Position numbers and translations under genes: made by a program
Shown: positions 1-6,589 of the stretch, piece after piece
Layout of the letters: every line of letters begins with the position of its first letter
Position numbering within the stretch: position 1 is the first letter of the stretch
Origin: Euryarchaeota archaeon UBA62
GTDB lineage: Archaea; Thermoplasmatota; Poseidoniia; Poseidoniales; Thalassarchaeaceae
Assembly (NCBI GenBank): GCA_002502095.1
Contig: DAPJ01000009.1
Span: 1-16,525, forward strand
Length of the DNA stretch: 16,525 nucleotides
Direction: 5' to 3'
Notes under the pieces: model-generated
The model's input: only the letters and a program-made list of their open reading frames with translations
Databases searched by the model: none
What the model was told of the DNA's origin: nothing

Positions 1-10
1 TATTCGCCAT
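1..10 (-). CDS. Start of a third gene in the ribosomal operon, probably translation initiation factor aIF2 alpha (partial)
   Basis: Only the start codon and two further codons (Met-Ala-Asn) lie inside the window. The ATG at 10-8 follows the S27e stop by 13 bases and has a purine-rich, G-rich ribosome site (AGGGGGC) just upstream, so a co-transcribed gene starts here. In many euryarchaea the order is rpl44e, rps27e, aIF2-alpha, nop10, so aIF2-alpha is the expected product. That identity rests on gene order alone; three residues cannot confirm it. Confidence 0.4.
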
Positions 11-23
11 TTTTTTGCCCCCT

Positions 24-194
24 TCATTCGAGGACATCTACAATGGTACTTCCCGAAAGATCTGACTTTCCACCTCTGGGGATGGCAAGAGTAGATCCGC
101 ATACTGAGCAAGAAATCTCTGTTGATGCTCTATCGAAAACAATTGCCTCTGCGCCACAGTCGCGACAGCTAATCTTCAGAAACTTTCCAGACAT
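24..194 (-). CDS. rps27e: Small ribosomal subunit protein S27e (eS27)
   Basis: A 56-residue zinc-ribbon protein of the small ribosomal subunit. Reading the minus strand from the ATG at 194 gives MSGKFLKISC as the N-terminus, followed by the two CxxC pairs of the family (CRDC at residues 10-13 and CSVC at 28-31) and the VFDRAST segment typical of eS27. All four zinc-binding cysteines are present and the length is normal for archaea. The start is set by a GAGG ribosome site about six bases upstream, which overlaps the TGA stop of rpl44e; the gap between the genes is 9 bases, so the two are probably translationally coupled. The gene after it begins 13 bases past the stop. Identification is confident. 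Confidence 0.95.
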   Translation of the reverse strand: MSGKFLKISCRDCGAEAIVFDRASTEISCSVCGSTLAIPRGGKSDLSGSTIVDVLE

Positions 195-203
195 TGTTAT
201 TCC

Positions 204-485
204 TCACTTATCTACGAGCTCGAACTTTCTCGCCCTCTTGCCCCTGGGTGAATGTGCCTTTCCAGTCTCACTACACCTGTAGACTAGATTGACCCTCTTA
301 GTAGGCTTCTCTCCAGAAGGCTTCGGCCTTGGGAAACCTCGGTAACCGGAAGTAACCTTCCTGAATCTCCTCTGCCCCCACTTAAGCTCACTGGCGCGCC
401 TCTTCTTGACACGCTCCACAGTATGCTCGGTGTGCTTACCAGCAGCGGGGCTGTAGCGCTTAACCTTCCTCGGCATCTTCACCAT
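204..485 (-). CDS. rpl44e: Large ribosomal subunit protein L44e (eL42) with a degenerate zinc ribbon
   Basis: A 93-residue protein of the large ribosomal subunit, near the tRNA exit site. The N-terminus (MVKMPRK), HTEHTVERVKK at 19-29, ELKWGQRRFRKVT at 33-45, GFPRPKP and the PTKR segment match archaeal/eukaryotic L44e along its whole length. Unusually, the N-terminal CxxC that normally follows Tyr11 reads Ser12-Pro-Ala-Ala15, and the C-terminal CxxC reads Cys71-Ser-Glu-Thr74, so only one of four zinc ligands remains. The start at 485 is preceded by GAGGTG about six bases upstream; an internal ATG at 476 would give a protein starting MPRK and cannot be excluded. It is first in the operon with rps27e and diverges from the gene at 630. 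Confidence 0.95.
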   Translation of the reverse strand: MVKMPRKVKRYSPAAGKHTEHTVERVKKRRASELKWGQRRFRKVTSGYRGFPRPKPSGEKPTKRVNLVYRCSETGKAHSPRGKRARKFELVDK

Positions 486-530
486 TCACTGCACCTCAAT
501 GCTTAGTAGCGAGGCCGGCGACCGATGGCA

Positions 531-540
531 TGTTTATGAA
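531..540 (-). promoter_or_regulatory. Candidate TATA element of the rpl44e-rps27e operon
   Basis: On the minus strand this reads TTCATAAACA. A transcript starting about 26 bases downstream (near 508) would have a leader of some 22 bases that carries the GAGGTG ribosome site of rpl44e. The match to the archaeal TATA consensus is fair only; there is no direct evidence of use. Confidence 0.35.
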
Positions 541-629
541 GTCTATCGAGAGAATTACTTAGAAGAGTTTGCCGAACCAACCCACTTCGAAGCAAAATCA
601 ACAATAATCGCCTTACTCTCCGATGCCCT

Positions 630-1178
630 GTGACGGACTGGTGGTTGCAATGGTGGCTGGGCCTAGCCTTGTTGGTATCTGGATACTCAATGGCTAGGAT
701 GGGGCCTGCATTTAGAAGATCAAAATTAGGGGCGCCATTGTTCCTTGTAGGCCTTCTACTGACGATCTATCCTCCAAATGGACTTCTCACCGCCGAATCC
801 AGGGCCTCCGATGAAATGCTAGCCACCCTAGAATGGGTGGGTCCAGCGTTGATTGGATTCATACTTATTGCTTCGGGGGCGCCCATATACTACGTCACAA
901 ACAAACCACGCCTAGTCGCAGGCTGGGCACTCGTCCTGTTTGCAGGCTATTCGATTATCGTAAACTGGTCATTAGAAGCAGATAGCATCATACTAGGAAT
1001 CGCCGCACTACTGGGAATTCTAATCACGGTTGTTCTCCACCTTCTCGCTGTAAGGTTCACCGAGTCACTATCCTCCGGAGATGGGGTAACCGAACCGCTC
1101 GATGAAGACGAGATAAAACACGTATCTGCAATTTTATCTTCGCATTTAAGCCAAATGGAGGGGACTGCTGATGAGTGA
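630..1178 (+). CDS. Membrane protein of unknown function, five predicted transmembrane segments
   Basis: I do not recognise a family. The 182-residue product is strongly hydrophobic, with segments at about residues 6-22, 35-53, 67-89, 95-113 and 118-141, a Trp-rich N-terminus (WWLQWWLG at 4-11), and an acidic soluble C-terminal tail from about 145 to 182. The first in-frame start is the GTG at 630; no clear ribosome site precedes it, so it may be a leaderless start. It overlaps the next gene by 8 bases, which suggests the two membrane proteins are made together and may form a complex. It lies between divergent rpl44e and downstream rpl37e, but nothing in the sequence ties it to ribosome function. 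Confidence 0.7.
   Translation: MTDWWLQWWLGLALLVSGYSMARMGPAFRRSKLGAPLFLVGLLLTIYPPNGLLTAESRASDEMLATLEWVGPALIGFILIASGAPIYYVTNKPRLVAGWALVLFAGYSIIVNWSLEADSIILGIAALLGILITVVLHLLAVRFTESLSSGDGVTEPLDEDEIKHVSAILSSHLSQMEGTADE
1157..1163 (+). promoter_or_regulatory. Strong ribosome binding site inside the upstream coding region
   Basis: GGAGGGG lies 7 bases before the ATG at 1171 and within the last codons of the 630-1178 gene. It fixes the start of the 102-residue membrane protein and implies coupled translation of the pair. Confidence 0.7.
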
Positions 1179-1479
1179 TTTCCTCACTGTATTATTCGGA
1201 ACAATCGTTCTCTCATCAATGGTCATCATTGTACATTTGAAAGCCGCCTATCACCCATATCACAATCCCATACCATTGATTATCTCATCTCTGACAGTAA
1301 TGTTGACAGGAATTTTCGCTGCATCGCTAATCAACAGCAATCTCACGTTCTTAGATTCAATGAGAGTTTCAGTCTCTGAATCAATCATAGCAATTCTGGG
1401 AATCTCCCCTCTGATATACTTGGCTATTTTTATCATTCTAGCAAAGGTTTCCGTAAGTACCAGCGAGATTGATCTCTAG
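1171..1479 (+). CDS. Small membrane protein of unknown function, three predicted transmembrane segments
   Basis: A 102-residue hydrophobic protein with likely membrane segments at about 4-23, 34-55 and 70-91 and only short soluble stretches, including HPYHNP at 28-33 between the first two. No family is recognised. The ATG at 1171 lies inside the end of the preceding membrane-protein gene (8-base overlap) and has a strong ribosome site, GGAGGGG at 1157-1163, with 7 bases of spacing. This argues for a real, coupled gene pair. The next gene, rpl37e, starts 85 bases later. Confidence 0.7.
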   Translation: MSDFLTVLFGTIVLSSMVIIVHLKAAYHPYHNPIPLIISSLTVMLTGIFAASLINSNLTFLDSMRVSVSESIIAILGISPLIYLAIFIILAKVSVSTSEIDL

Positions 1480-1564
1480 TGAGCCCATCTCAATTACTCA
1501 TGGCTTAGAGGGTAACGCTGATAACACCCATTCCGGTCGCAGCGCTGTCCAATAGGTGGTGCGT

Positions 1565-1747
1565 ATGTCAAAGGGTACTCCAAGTATGGGAAAAAGGCAG
1601 AAGTCTACACACATCAGGTGTAGGAGGTGCGGAAAGCATTCTTTTCACAAGACCAAGGGTATCTGCTCGAGTTGCGGGTACGGTCAAACAGCCAAGCTCA
1701 GAAAGTATAGATGGAGCAAGAGAAATCGCACCATGGGGAGCAAGTAG
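1565..1747 (+). CDS. rpl37e: Large ribosomal subunit protein L37e (eL37)
   Basis: A 60-residue zinc-binding protein of the large subunit. It opens MSKGTPSMGKRQKSTH, the usual eL37 N-terminus, and then has the two cysteine pairs CRRC and CSSCGYG followed by a basic tail with YRWSKR. All four zinc ligands are intact, unlike L44e in this window. I place the start at the ATG at 1565 because the family begins with M(S/T)KGTPS and an AGGTGGTG ribosome site (1554-1561) sits immediately upstream; the in-frame GTG at 1556 would add three residues and is part of that site. purF follows 48 bases later. In many euryarchaea rpl37e is followed by purF and preceded by an Lsm gene; here the Lsm gene is not adjacent. 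Confidence 0.95.
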   Translation: MSKGTPSMGKRQKSTHIRCRRCGKHSFHKTKGICSSCGYGQTAKLRKYRWSKRNRTMGSK

Positions 1748-1795
1748 CTTCGGAAAGTGCTAAGTCCCTAACCGCCGAGGAGCGTCTGGTAGCCG

Positions 1796-3298
1796 ATGTG
1801 CGGGATCATCGGAATTTTATCAAATCCTGAATCTCAGGTAGCTCAGTCTCTATACGATGGCTTGTTAGTTCTTCAGCATAGGGGCCAAGACGCGGCAGGA
1901 ATCGTTACCAGTGATTCGGAGAATATATCCCACAGGAGGGCCAATGGATTGGTCAGAGACGTCTTCATGTCAAAGCACTCCCAGTCCCTGACTGGTTCCA
2001 TGGGAATAGGCCATGTCAGGTATCCCACCGCCGGATCCAGCTCAGTAGCAGAGGCTCAACCGTTTTACACAAATACCCCATTCGGAGTCAGTCTGGCCCA
2101 TAATGGGAATCTGAACAATACTAGTGACATTATTTCAGGCCTGCTAGAGTACGATCATAGGAGGATAAACACAAGCTCCGATTCAGAGGCACTACTGAAT
2201 CTCTTTGCTGCGGAAATCCAGCGTTCACTGAATGGTAGGCCAGGAGGACTGGAGTCCCTTACTGATGAGGACATATTCAGAGCAGTGGAAAGGCTCCATC
2301 TTAGGGCCGAGGGTAGCTACAGTGTTGTAGCAGTAATAACAGGCTGGGGAATCATCGCATTCAGGGATCCAAATGGGATTCGCCCTCTCTCAATGGGGAG
2401 CAGGGTCGTCAATGGATTTACCGAGCGTGTTTTCGCCTCTGAAAGCGTAGTCTGCAATACTCTTGGATTCAATCATGACGGGGATGTCTCCCCCGGTGAG
2501 GCCATTGTGGTAAGGATGGATGGGGCATTCTCGTCCAAGCAATGCTCCAGTGATGTACTTCATAGTCCGTGTATCTTTGAGCACGTCTATTTCGCTAGGC
2601 CGGACTCCGTTTTGGATGGCGTATCCGTCCACTCATCAAGAATCAGAATGGGTGCCTACTTGGCAGAGAGAATCTCAAAAGAGTTCCCCGACCACGGAAT
2701 TCAATCAGTAATCGCAGTTCCAGATAGCGGAAGAATCGCCGCTTTAGAGCTTGCTAGAGTAATGGGGGTGCCATACAGGGAGGGATTCGTCAAGAACAGA
2801 TATATTGGGAGGACATTCATAATGCCAGGTCAGAGTGTCAGGAAGGATTCAGTGAGGAAGAAGCTGAATACCATAGAGGAAGAATTTTCTGATAAGGTAG
2901 TTTTAATCGTTGATGATAGTGTTGTGAGGGGAAATACTTCCAGAAGAATAGTGGCAATGGCCAGGGAGGCCGGTGCAAAGAAGGTATACTTCGCCTCTTG
3001 CTCCCCCCCAATCGTCCATCCGAACGTGTATGGCATAGATATGCCTGCCAAGTCTGAGTATGTCGCGCACGGAAGGACAATCAGTGAAATCTCCGATGCA
3101 ATCGGGTCAGACTGGATGATCTATCAGAATCTAGACGATCTGGTTAGAGCGTGCAAAGGCGATGTCGAAACAGAATTCTCAAACTTTGACTGCTCCTGCT
3201 TCGATGGCGTTTACGTGACAGGAGGTATCAGTGATGAGTACTTGGATAGAATCGAGAAGATACGAAGTGACAAGGCCAAGGAGTCCGCTTCAATCTGA
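1796..3298 (+). CDS. purF: Amidophosphoribosyltransferase (PRPP amidotransferase), E. coli-type
   Basis: Catalyses the first committed step of purine synthesis: PRPP plus glutamine to 5-phosphoribosylamine. The 500-residue product starts MCGI, so the nucleophile Cys2 becomes N-terminal after Met removal and there is no propeptide. N-terminal glutaminase residues are visible: Arg74 in GHVRYPTAG, Asn103-Gly104 in HNGN and Asp129 in SSDSEA. The C-terminal phosphoribosyltransferase domain has the PRPP motif VVLIVDDSVVRGNT at 368-381. The Fe-S cysteines of the Bacillus/archaeal type are not conserved: the position in HPNVYGID (residue 410) is Asn, and the C-terminal pair is replaced by DCSCF at 465-469. 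Segments such as FVKNRYIGRTFIMPGQ, HPNVYGIDMP and FDGVYVT resemble E. coli PurF as I remember it. A GAGGAG 13 bases before the ATG is a possible but distant ribosome site. Confidence 0.96.
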   Translation: MCGIIGILSNPESQVAQSLYDGLLVLQHRGQDAAGIVTSDSENISHRRANGLVRDVFMSKHSQSLTGSMGIGHVRYPTAGSSSVAEAQPFYTNTPFGVSLAHNGNLNNTSDIISGLLEYDHRRINTSSDSEALLNLFAAEIQRSLNGRPGGLESLTDEDIFRAVERLHLRAEGSYSVVAVITGWGIIAFRDPNGIRPLSMGSRVVNGFTERVFASESVVCNTLGFNHDGDVSPGEAIVVRMDGAFSSKQCSSDVLHSPCIFEHVYFARPDSVLDGVSVHSSRIRMGAYLAERISKEFPDHGIQSVIAVPDSGRIAALELARVMGVPYREGFVKNRYIGRTFIMPGQSVRKDSVRKKLNTIEEEFSDKVVLIVDDSVVRGNTSRRIVAMAREAGAKKVYFASCSPPIVHPNVYGIDMPAKSEYVAHGRTISEISDAIGSDWMIYQNLDDLVRACKGDVETEFSNFDCSCFDGVYVTGGISDEYLDRIEKIRSDKAKESASI

Positions 3299-3338
3299 CA
3301 ATAGTCAACATCAAGCACGTGCCCCCCTCCCCTTAGAC

Positions 3339-4832
3339 GTGATATCCACTATTGCAGCTACTGCCGAAGTTGATGTTACCTACCCGATCCTAGAAAGTTA
3401 TGCGACGGGCGACGGCTTCATCGTCCTGTCAGAGAATGGAATTATGGACTCTTTCAATTCAGAAGGGATGAAAATTTCGAGGAATGAAATATCTGAAAAT
3501 ATCGTCGCAAGCGACTCAAAAGAGTCTTTTGTGACCATTTCGTCCTCTAATGGAGATGTGATTCTAATATCCGATAATAGCGAGAAAAAAATTCTCTCTG
3601 GGGTGAAATGTAATGCGATCTGCCTATCAGAGAAATTCATCCTCCTCTCCACGGAAGATGGCGATCTAATATCTATTGACATGAAGGGAGGTAAGAGAGC
3701 CTCCGTCAATCTCGGAGACACGACCATAATGCGTATTTCAGATGACCATAACCAGATAGTCGTCGCGACCGACGAAGGAAAGATGACAGTTTTCAACAAT
3801 GATTTGGAGATACTAAATGCGTCTCCTCCCGCTAAAGACGATATTGAGATAGTTGCCAATATCTCTCCCATCATAGGAGGAAGATTCCTAGTTTCCCGAG
3901 AATCACTTGGGGCCGTAATTGACGACAGACCAGTAAATAGATTGGAATTTTGGCATGTCGAAGAGGGATTACTGGAACTAGTCGAGATTCCATCTAGGGC
4001 GACATGCATTCAAGCCAGTGGTGATGGATATTACGTAGGTTGTTTTGAGGGGGAATTACTCTGGATAGAGAGAGGAAAGGACCCAACTTTACTGACTAGT
4101 CTTGGTTATTCGATAACTGATTTGAGAATTTGGGAGGGAGATATTTTGGTATCCTGTTGGTTTTATGCGAGAAGAATAAGTCCCGAAGGAATCGAGAAAT
4201 GGATTTTTGAACACCCTACAATAATTTCGAAAATTCTATTTCTCGGTCAAGGAATAATCGCCTTAGTCAGTGACAAAGGCAGCTCGGGAAGTGGTAGCTT
4301 CATATCTCTGATAGATCCCAATAAAGAGGCTCATGATGAAGAAAACTATCAATCCCAAAGCCCTCAGATAAGCGATTTGAGTGACAAATCTTTCTCTGGA
4401 ATGCCATCAGAAAATGAGATTGCAAAGGTCGCAGAGAGAAATAGTGTTAATGAAATAGACTCGATAATACGAGATATCAACCAATCACTAGAGGTTTCAA
4501 TGACTGAACTAAGTGACGACGAAGACATACTAGAAACACTATCAAGATCTGCGTCATCTATCAACTTACCACCCGTGGCAGATGCCGGCGATGACATGAC
4601 AGTAATCTCTAATGAAGATCTCAAAGCTGATGTAATCCTAGATGGCTCAAAATCTTATGATCCCGACGGTGAGATAGTTTCATGGTCTTGGATTTCAGAG
4701 ACTGGAAGAGTACTGGGCGATGCCCCAGTAATCAAAGTAAGGCTTCCCCAAGGAGTACACTCTTTTTCCTTATCCGTCGTCGACAATAAGGGAGCTAAAT
4801 CGATTTCTAAAATGACTGTTAGAGTGGTTTAG
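3339..4832 (+). CDS. Beta-propeller protein with C-terminal PKD domain, no export signal
   Basis: A protein of about 497 residues with no recognised specific function. The first 330 or so residues consist of repeated beta-strand units of propeller (WD40/PQQ-like) character, for example GDGFIVLSENG near the N-terminus, KFILLSTEDGDLISIDMKGG and DHNQIVVATDEGKMTVF. An acidic, Ser-rich linker follows (about 330-405). The end (about 409-497) is a PKD/Ig-like domain with PPVADAGDD, LDGSKSYDPDGEIVSWSW and the final strand SLSVVDNKGA. No signal peptide or membrane segment is visible. The start is uncertain: the open frame reaches back to a GTG at 3231 inside purF, but those residues look non-coding, and the GTG at 3339 is the only start between the purF stop and the first blade. 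Its TAG overlaps the etfA stop by 4 bases, tail to tail. Confidence 0.8.
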   Translation: MISTIAATAEVDVTYPILESYATGDGFIVLSENGIMDSFNSEGMKISRNEISENIVASDSKESFVTISSSNGDVILISDNSEKKILSGVKCNAICLSEKFILLSTEDGDLISIDMKGGKRASVNLGDTTIMRISDDHNQIVVATDEGKMTVFNNDLEILNASPPAKDDIEIVANISPIIGGRFLVSRESLGAVIDDRPVNRLEFWHVEEGLLELVEIPSRATCIQASGDGYYVGCFEGELLWIERGKDPTLLTSLGYSITDLRIWEGDILVSCWFYARRISPEGIEKWIFEHPTIISKILFLGQGIIALVSDKGSSGSGSFISLIDPNKEAHDEENYQSQSPQISDLSDKSFSGMPSENEIAKVAERNSVNEIDSIIRDINQSLEVSMTELSDDEDILETLSRSASSINLPPVADAGDDMTVISNEDLKADVILDGSKSYDPDGEIVSWSWISETGRVLGDAPVIKVRLPQGVHSFSLSVVDNKGAKSISKMTVRVV

Positions 4833-5749
4833 CTAAGATTGCCAAGCTCTTCCTTTAATGCTGGCAGAGCATCCTCCCAAGTGGCAACAATGCCATAGTC
4901 CGCGACTCCGAAGATTGGCGCATCTGGGTCCTTGTTGATTGCCACGATATACTTGCTAGAGCGCATCCCAGCTAAATGCTGGATCGCCCCACTTATCCCA
5001 ACGGCGATGTACAAGGTCGGATTTACGGTCTTCCCTGTTTGGCCGACTTGCATGCTGTGCGGTATCTCGTCCCAAGAGTCGACGGCGGCCCTGCTGGCCC
5101 CAACAGCCGCTCCAATAACGTCAGCCACCTCATTTAGGTGTGAGAAGTTGGAAGGATCGCCCATCCCCCTTCCTCCTGAGATAACAATCTCAGCATCGGA
5201 AACATCCATTCTCTCTCCCGCCTTAGCAATCGCTTCTTTGACAGCAACTGAAACTTCCGACGAATTATCTACCACTACTATCTCAGCACTACCTCCTCCA
5301 GAGGCCCCTTCGAAGGCATTTTGCCTTAGCGTTACCACACACGGCGTTGTAAGACTTGATGTCTCAACAGCTTTCCCCGAGTAAACAGATCTGGTAACCT
5401 TGTAACCAGGCTCGATTCCAGTGATGTCCTGTACTATTGGAGCCCCTATTTTTGATGCTATTTGGGCTCCTAGCTCTCTGCCAGAGGGGGAAGAGGAAGC
5501 CATTATCATTCCCTGTGAGAACGGAGCCATTACGGTCGACCAAGATCCACTGTCGAATGATGAGAAGCAGTCTCCCTGTAATGAAATGACCTTTGTGACT
5601 CCTGAAATTACAGAGGCATCGTTACTGCCCACTCCTCCGGGGCACAACACTGTTATCGCGCCACCGAGGGAACTAGCGGCCCCCACAAGTTGTTCAGTTA
5701 CTGGGTGTAGTCCTTCTCCGCTGGTTTCAGCTATTATTGTGATTTCCAT
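4829..5749 (-). CDS. etfA: Electron transfer flavoprotein alpha subunit
   Basis: The FAD-carrying subunit of ETF, which takes electrons from acyl-CoA dehydrogenases and passes them to a membrane quinone reductase. The 306-residue protein has the normal length. The N-terminal half is the less conserved domain; the C-terminal FAD domain shows SGGRGMG at 191-197, the Arg of GASRAAVD at 220, QVGQTGKTVNP at 234-244, GISGAIQH at 251-258 and INKDPDAPIF at 271-280. The start at 5749 is supported by GAGGAGG (5763-5757), which overlaps the TGA of etfB, so the subunits are coupled with a 12-base gap. It follows etfB and an acyl-CoA dehydrogenase gene on the same strand, matching their shared use. Confidence 0.96.
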   Translation of the reverse strand: MEITIIAETSGEGLHPVTEQLVGAASSLGGAITVLCPGGVGSNDASVISGVTKVISLQGDCFSSFDSGSWSTVMAPFSQGMIMASSSPSGRELGAQIASKIGAPIVQDITGIEPGYKVTRSVYSGKAVETSSLTTPCVVTLRQNAFEGASGGGSAEIVVVDNSSEVSVAVKEAIAKAGERMDVSDAEIVISGGRGMGDPSNFSHLNEVADVIGAAVGASRAAVDSWDEIPHSMQVGQTGKTVNPTLYIAVGISGAIQHLAGMRSSKYIVAINKDPDAPIFGVADYGIVATWEDALPALKEELGNLS

Positions 5750-5756
5750 ACTCTCT

Positions 5757-5763
5757 CCTCCTC
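5757..5763 (-). promoter_or_regulatory. Ribosome binding site of etfA overlapping the etfB stop
   Basis: GAGGAGG on the minus strand, 7 bases before the etfA ATG. It shares bases with the etfB stop codon, a typical coupling arrangement for two subunits made in equal amounts. Confidence 0.75.
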
Positions 5764-6520
5764 AAATTACATTCGCCTCTTCACGAAGCTTCAAAACAAC
5801 CGTTCTAACTGAATCTGCACCTTCGAATTTCTGTCCGGGGGGCTTTTCAGGTGGTGAATCGTGCGAATCAATATTTACCTGCGATTCACCTAGATTGATA
5901 CCTAAATCATCAGTACTCACTGTCTCGATGACCTTTCTTTTCGCCATCATAATTCCCTTTACATTAGGCCTTCTGAGCTCGGTTGACGCCTTGTCGAAGG
6001 CGAATAGACAGGGTCTCGAAACCGACACTCTTTCATTGCCCATCGAACTAGCTCTAAGTGCACTGAAGTCATCGCCTTCCACAGTTACCTCGGAAACCAT
6101 GCCTACGCAGGCCGCTCCCATAAGACTTGCAATGCCTGGGCCCGTAGAGCCAGAGTTTGTATCGGCCGCTTGCTTCCCACACAGAACCACATCCGCCTCA
6201 CAATGATTGATAGCCGCGACAAGAATGGATTGTATCTGCTTGCTATCCATCTCAGTAGTATCCGCAACAACATGAAGCATGGAGTCAACTCCCACCGCGG
6301 CCGCATCTGTGAGCATTTTAGCGGCTCTATCAGGTCCACAGGTTATCGCTACTAGATCCCCGGCGCCCGCCTCCTTGAGCTGAAGGGCGTACTCAAGAGC
6401 ATACTCATCGTACGGGCTAGTCGACCACTTGGCAACAGATGCCTGGTCAACCCTGCCTCCCGATACGGCAATCTTGGCTGTTGTATCTGGAACTTGTTTC
6501 AGTAGAACTGCTATCTTCAT
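5762..6520 (-). CDS. etfB: Electron transfer flavoprotein beta subunit
   Basis: The AMP-binding partner of EtfA. The 252-residue protein begins MKIAVLLKQVPDTTAKI, the standard EtfB N-terminus, which fixes the start at 6520 although the open frame continues 13 residues further upstream. The nucleotide-binding stretch CGKQAADTNSGSTGPG lies at about 114-129 and the dehydrogenase-docking region with RRPNVKGIMMAKRKV at about 183-197. There is no obvious ribosome site before the ATG; the 69-base gap to the upstream dehydrogenase gene contains a 9-bp direct repeat that might be regulatory. It is followed by etfA after 12 bases. Confidence 0.96.
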   Translation of the reverse strand: MKIAVLLKQVPDTTAKIAVSGGRVDQASVAKWSTSPYDEYALEYALQLKEAGAGDLVAITCGPDRAAKMLTDAAAVGVDSMLHVVADTTEMDSKQIQSILVAAINHCEADVVLCGKQAADTNSGSTGPGIASLMGAACVGMVSEVTVEGDDFSALRASSMGNERVSVSRPCLFAFDKASTELRRPNVKGIMMAKRKVIETVSTDDLGINLGESQVNIDSHDSPPEKPPGQKFEGADSVRTVVLKLREEANVI

Positions 6521-6544
6521 GTAATTCCCAACCCATGCGAAGGT

Positions 6545-6567
6545 AGATTGACCTATCAAGATTGACC
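6545..6567. repeat. Two copies of a 9-bp direct repeat, 14-bp period, upstream of etfB
   Basis: AGATTGACC occurs at 6545-6553 and again at 6559-6567 with TATCA between them. On the strand of etfB it reads GGTCAATCT, TGATA, GGTCAATCT. It lies in the 69-base space between the dehydrogenase stop and the etfB start, 24 bases before the etfB ATG. It could be an operator or chance; the one other copy I noticed is inside rpl44e coding sequence. Confidence 0.45.
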
Positions 6568-6589
6568 AAAGACTTCCTCATTCGCTCTC

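Noticed and set aside
3321..3334. C-rich tract (CCCCCCTCCCC) after purF as a terminator or regulatory structure
   Set aside because: It is not followed by a T-run and has no matching G-rich arm nearby; no known archaeal signal fits.
3231..3338. Extension of the propeller/PKD gene into the end of purF, starting at GTG 3231
   Set aside because: The 36 added residues have no domain character and would overlap purF by 68 bases; the overlap region is fully explained by PurF.
3398..4009. A 203-codon frame on the minus strand opposite the propeller/PKD gene
   Set aside because: Ser/Ile-rich antisense shadow; the plus-strand frame has clear repeated blade-like units and a PKD domain.
5421..6206. 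A 261-codon open frame on the plus strand across etfA and etfB
   Set aside because: It lies opposite two well-supported genes, is Ser/Pro/Thr-rich as antisense frames of such genes often are, and has no ribosome site or family resemblance.
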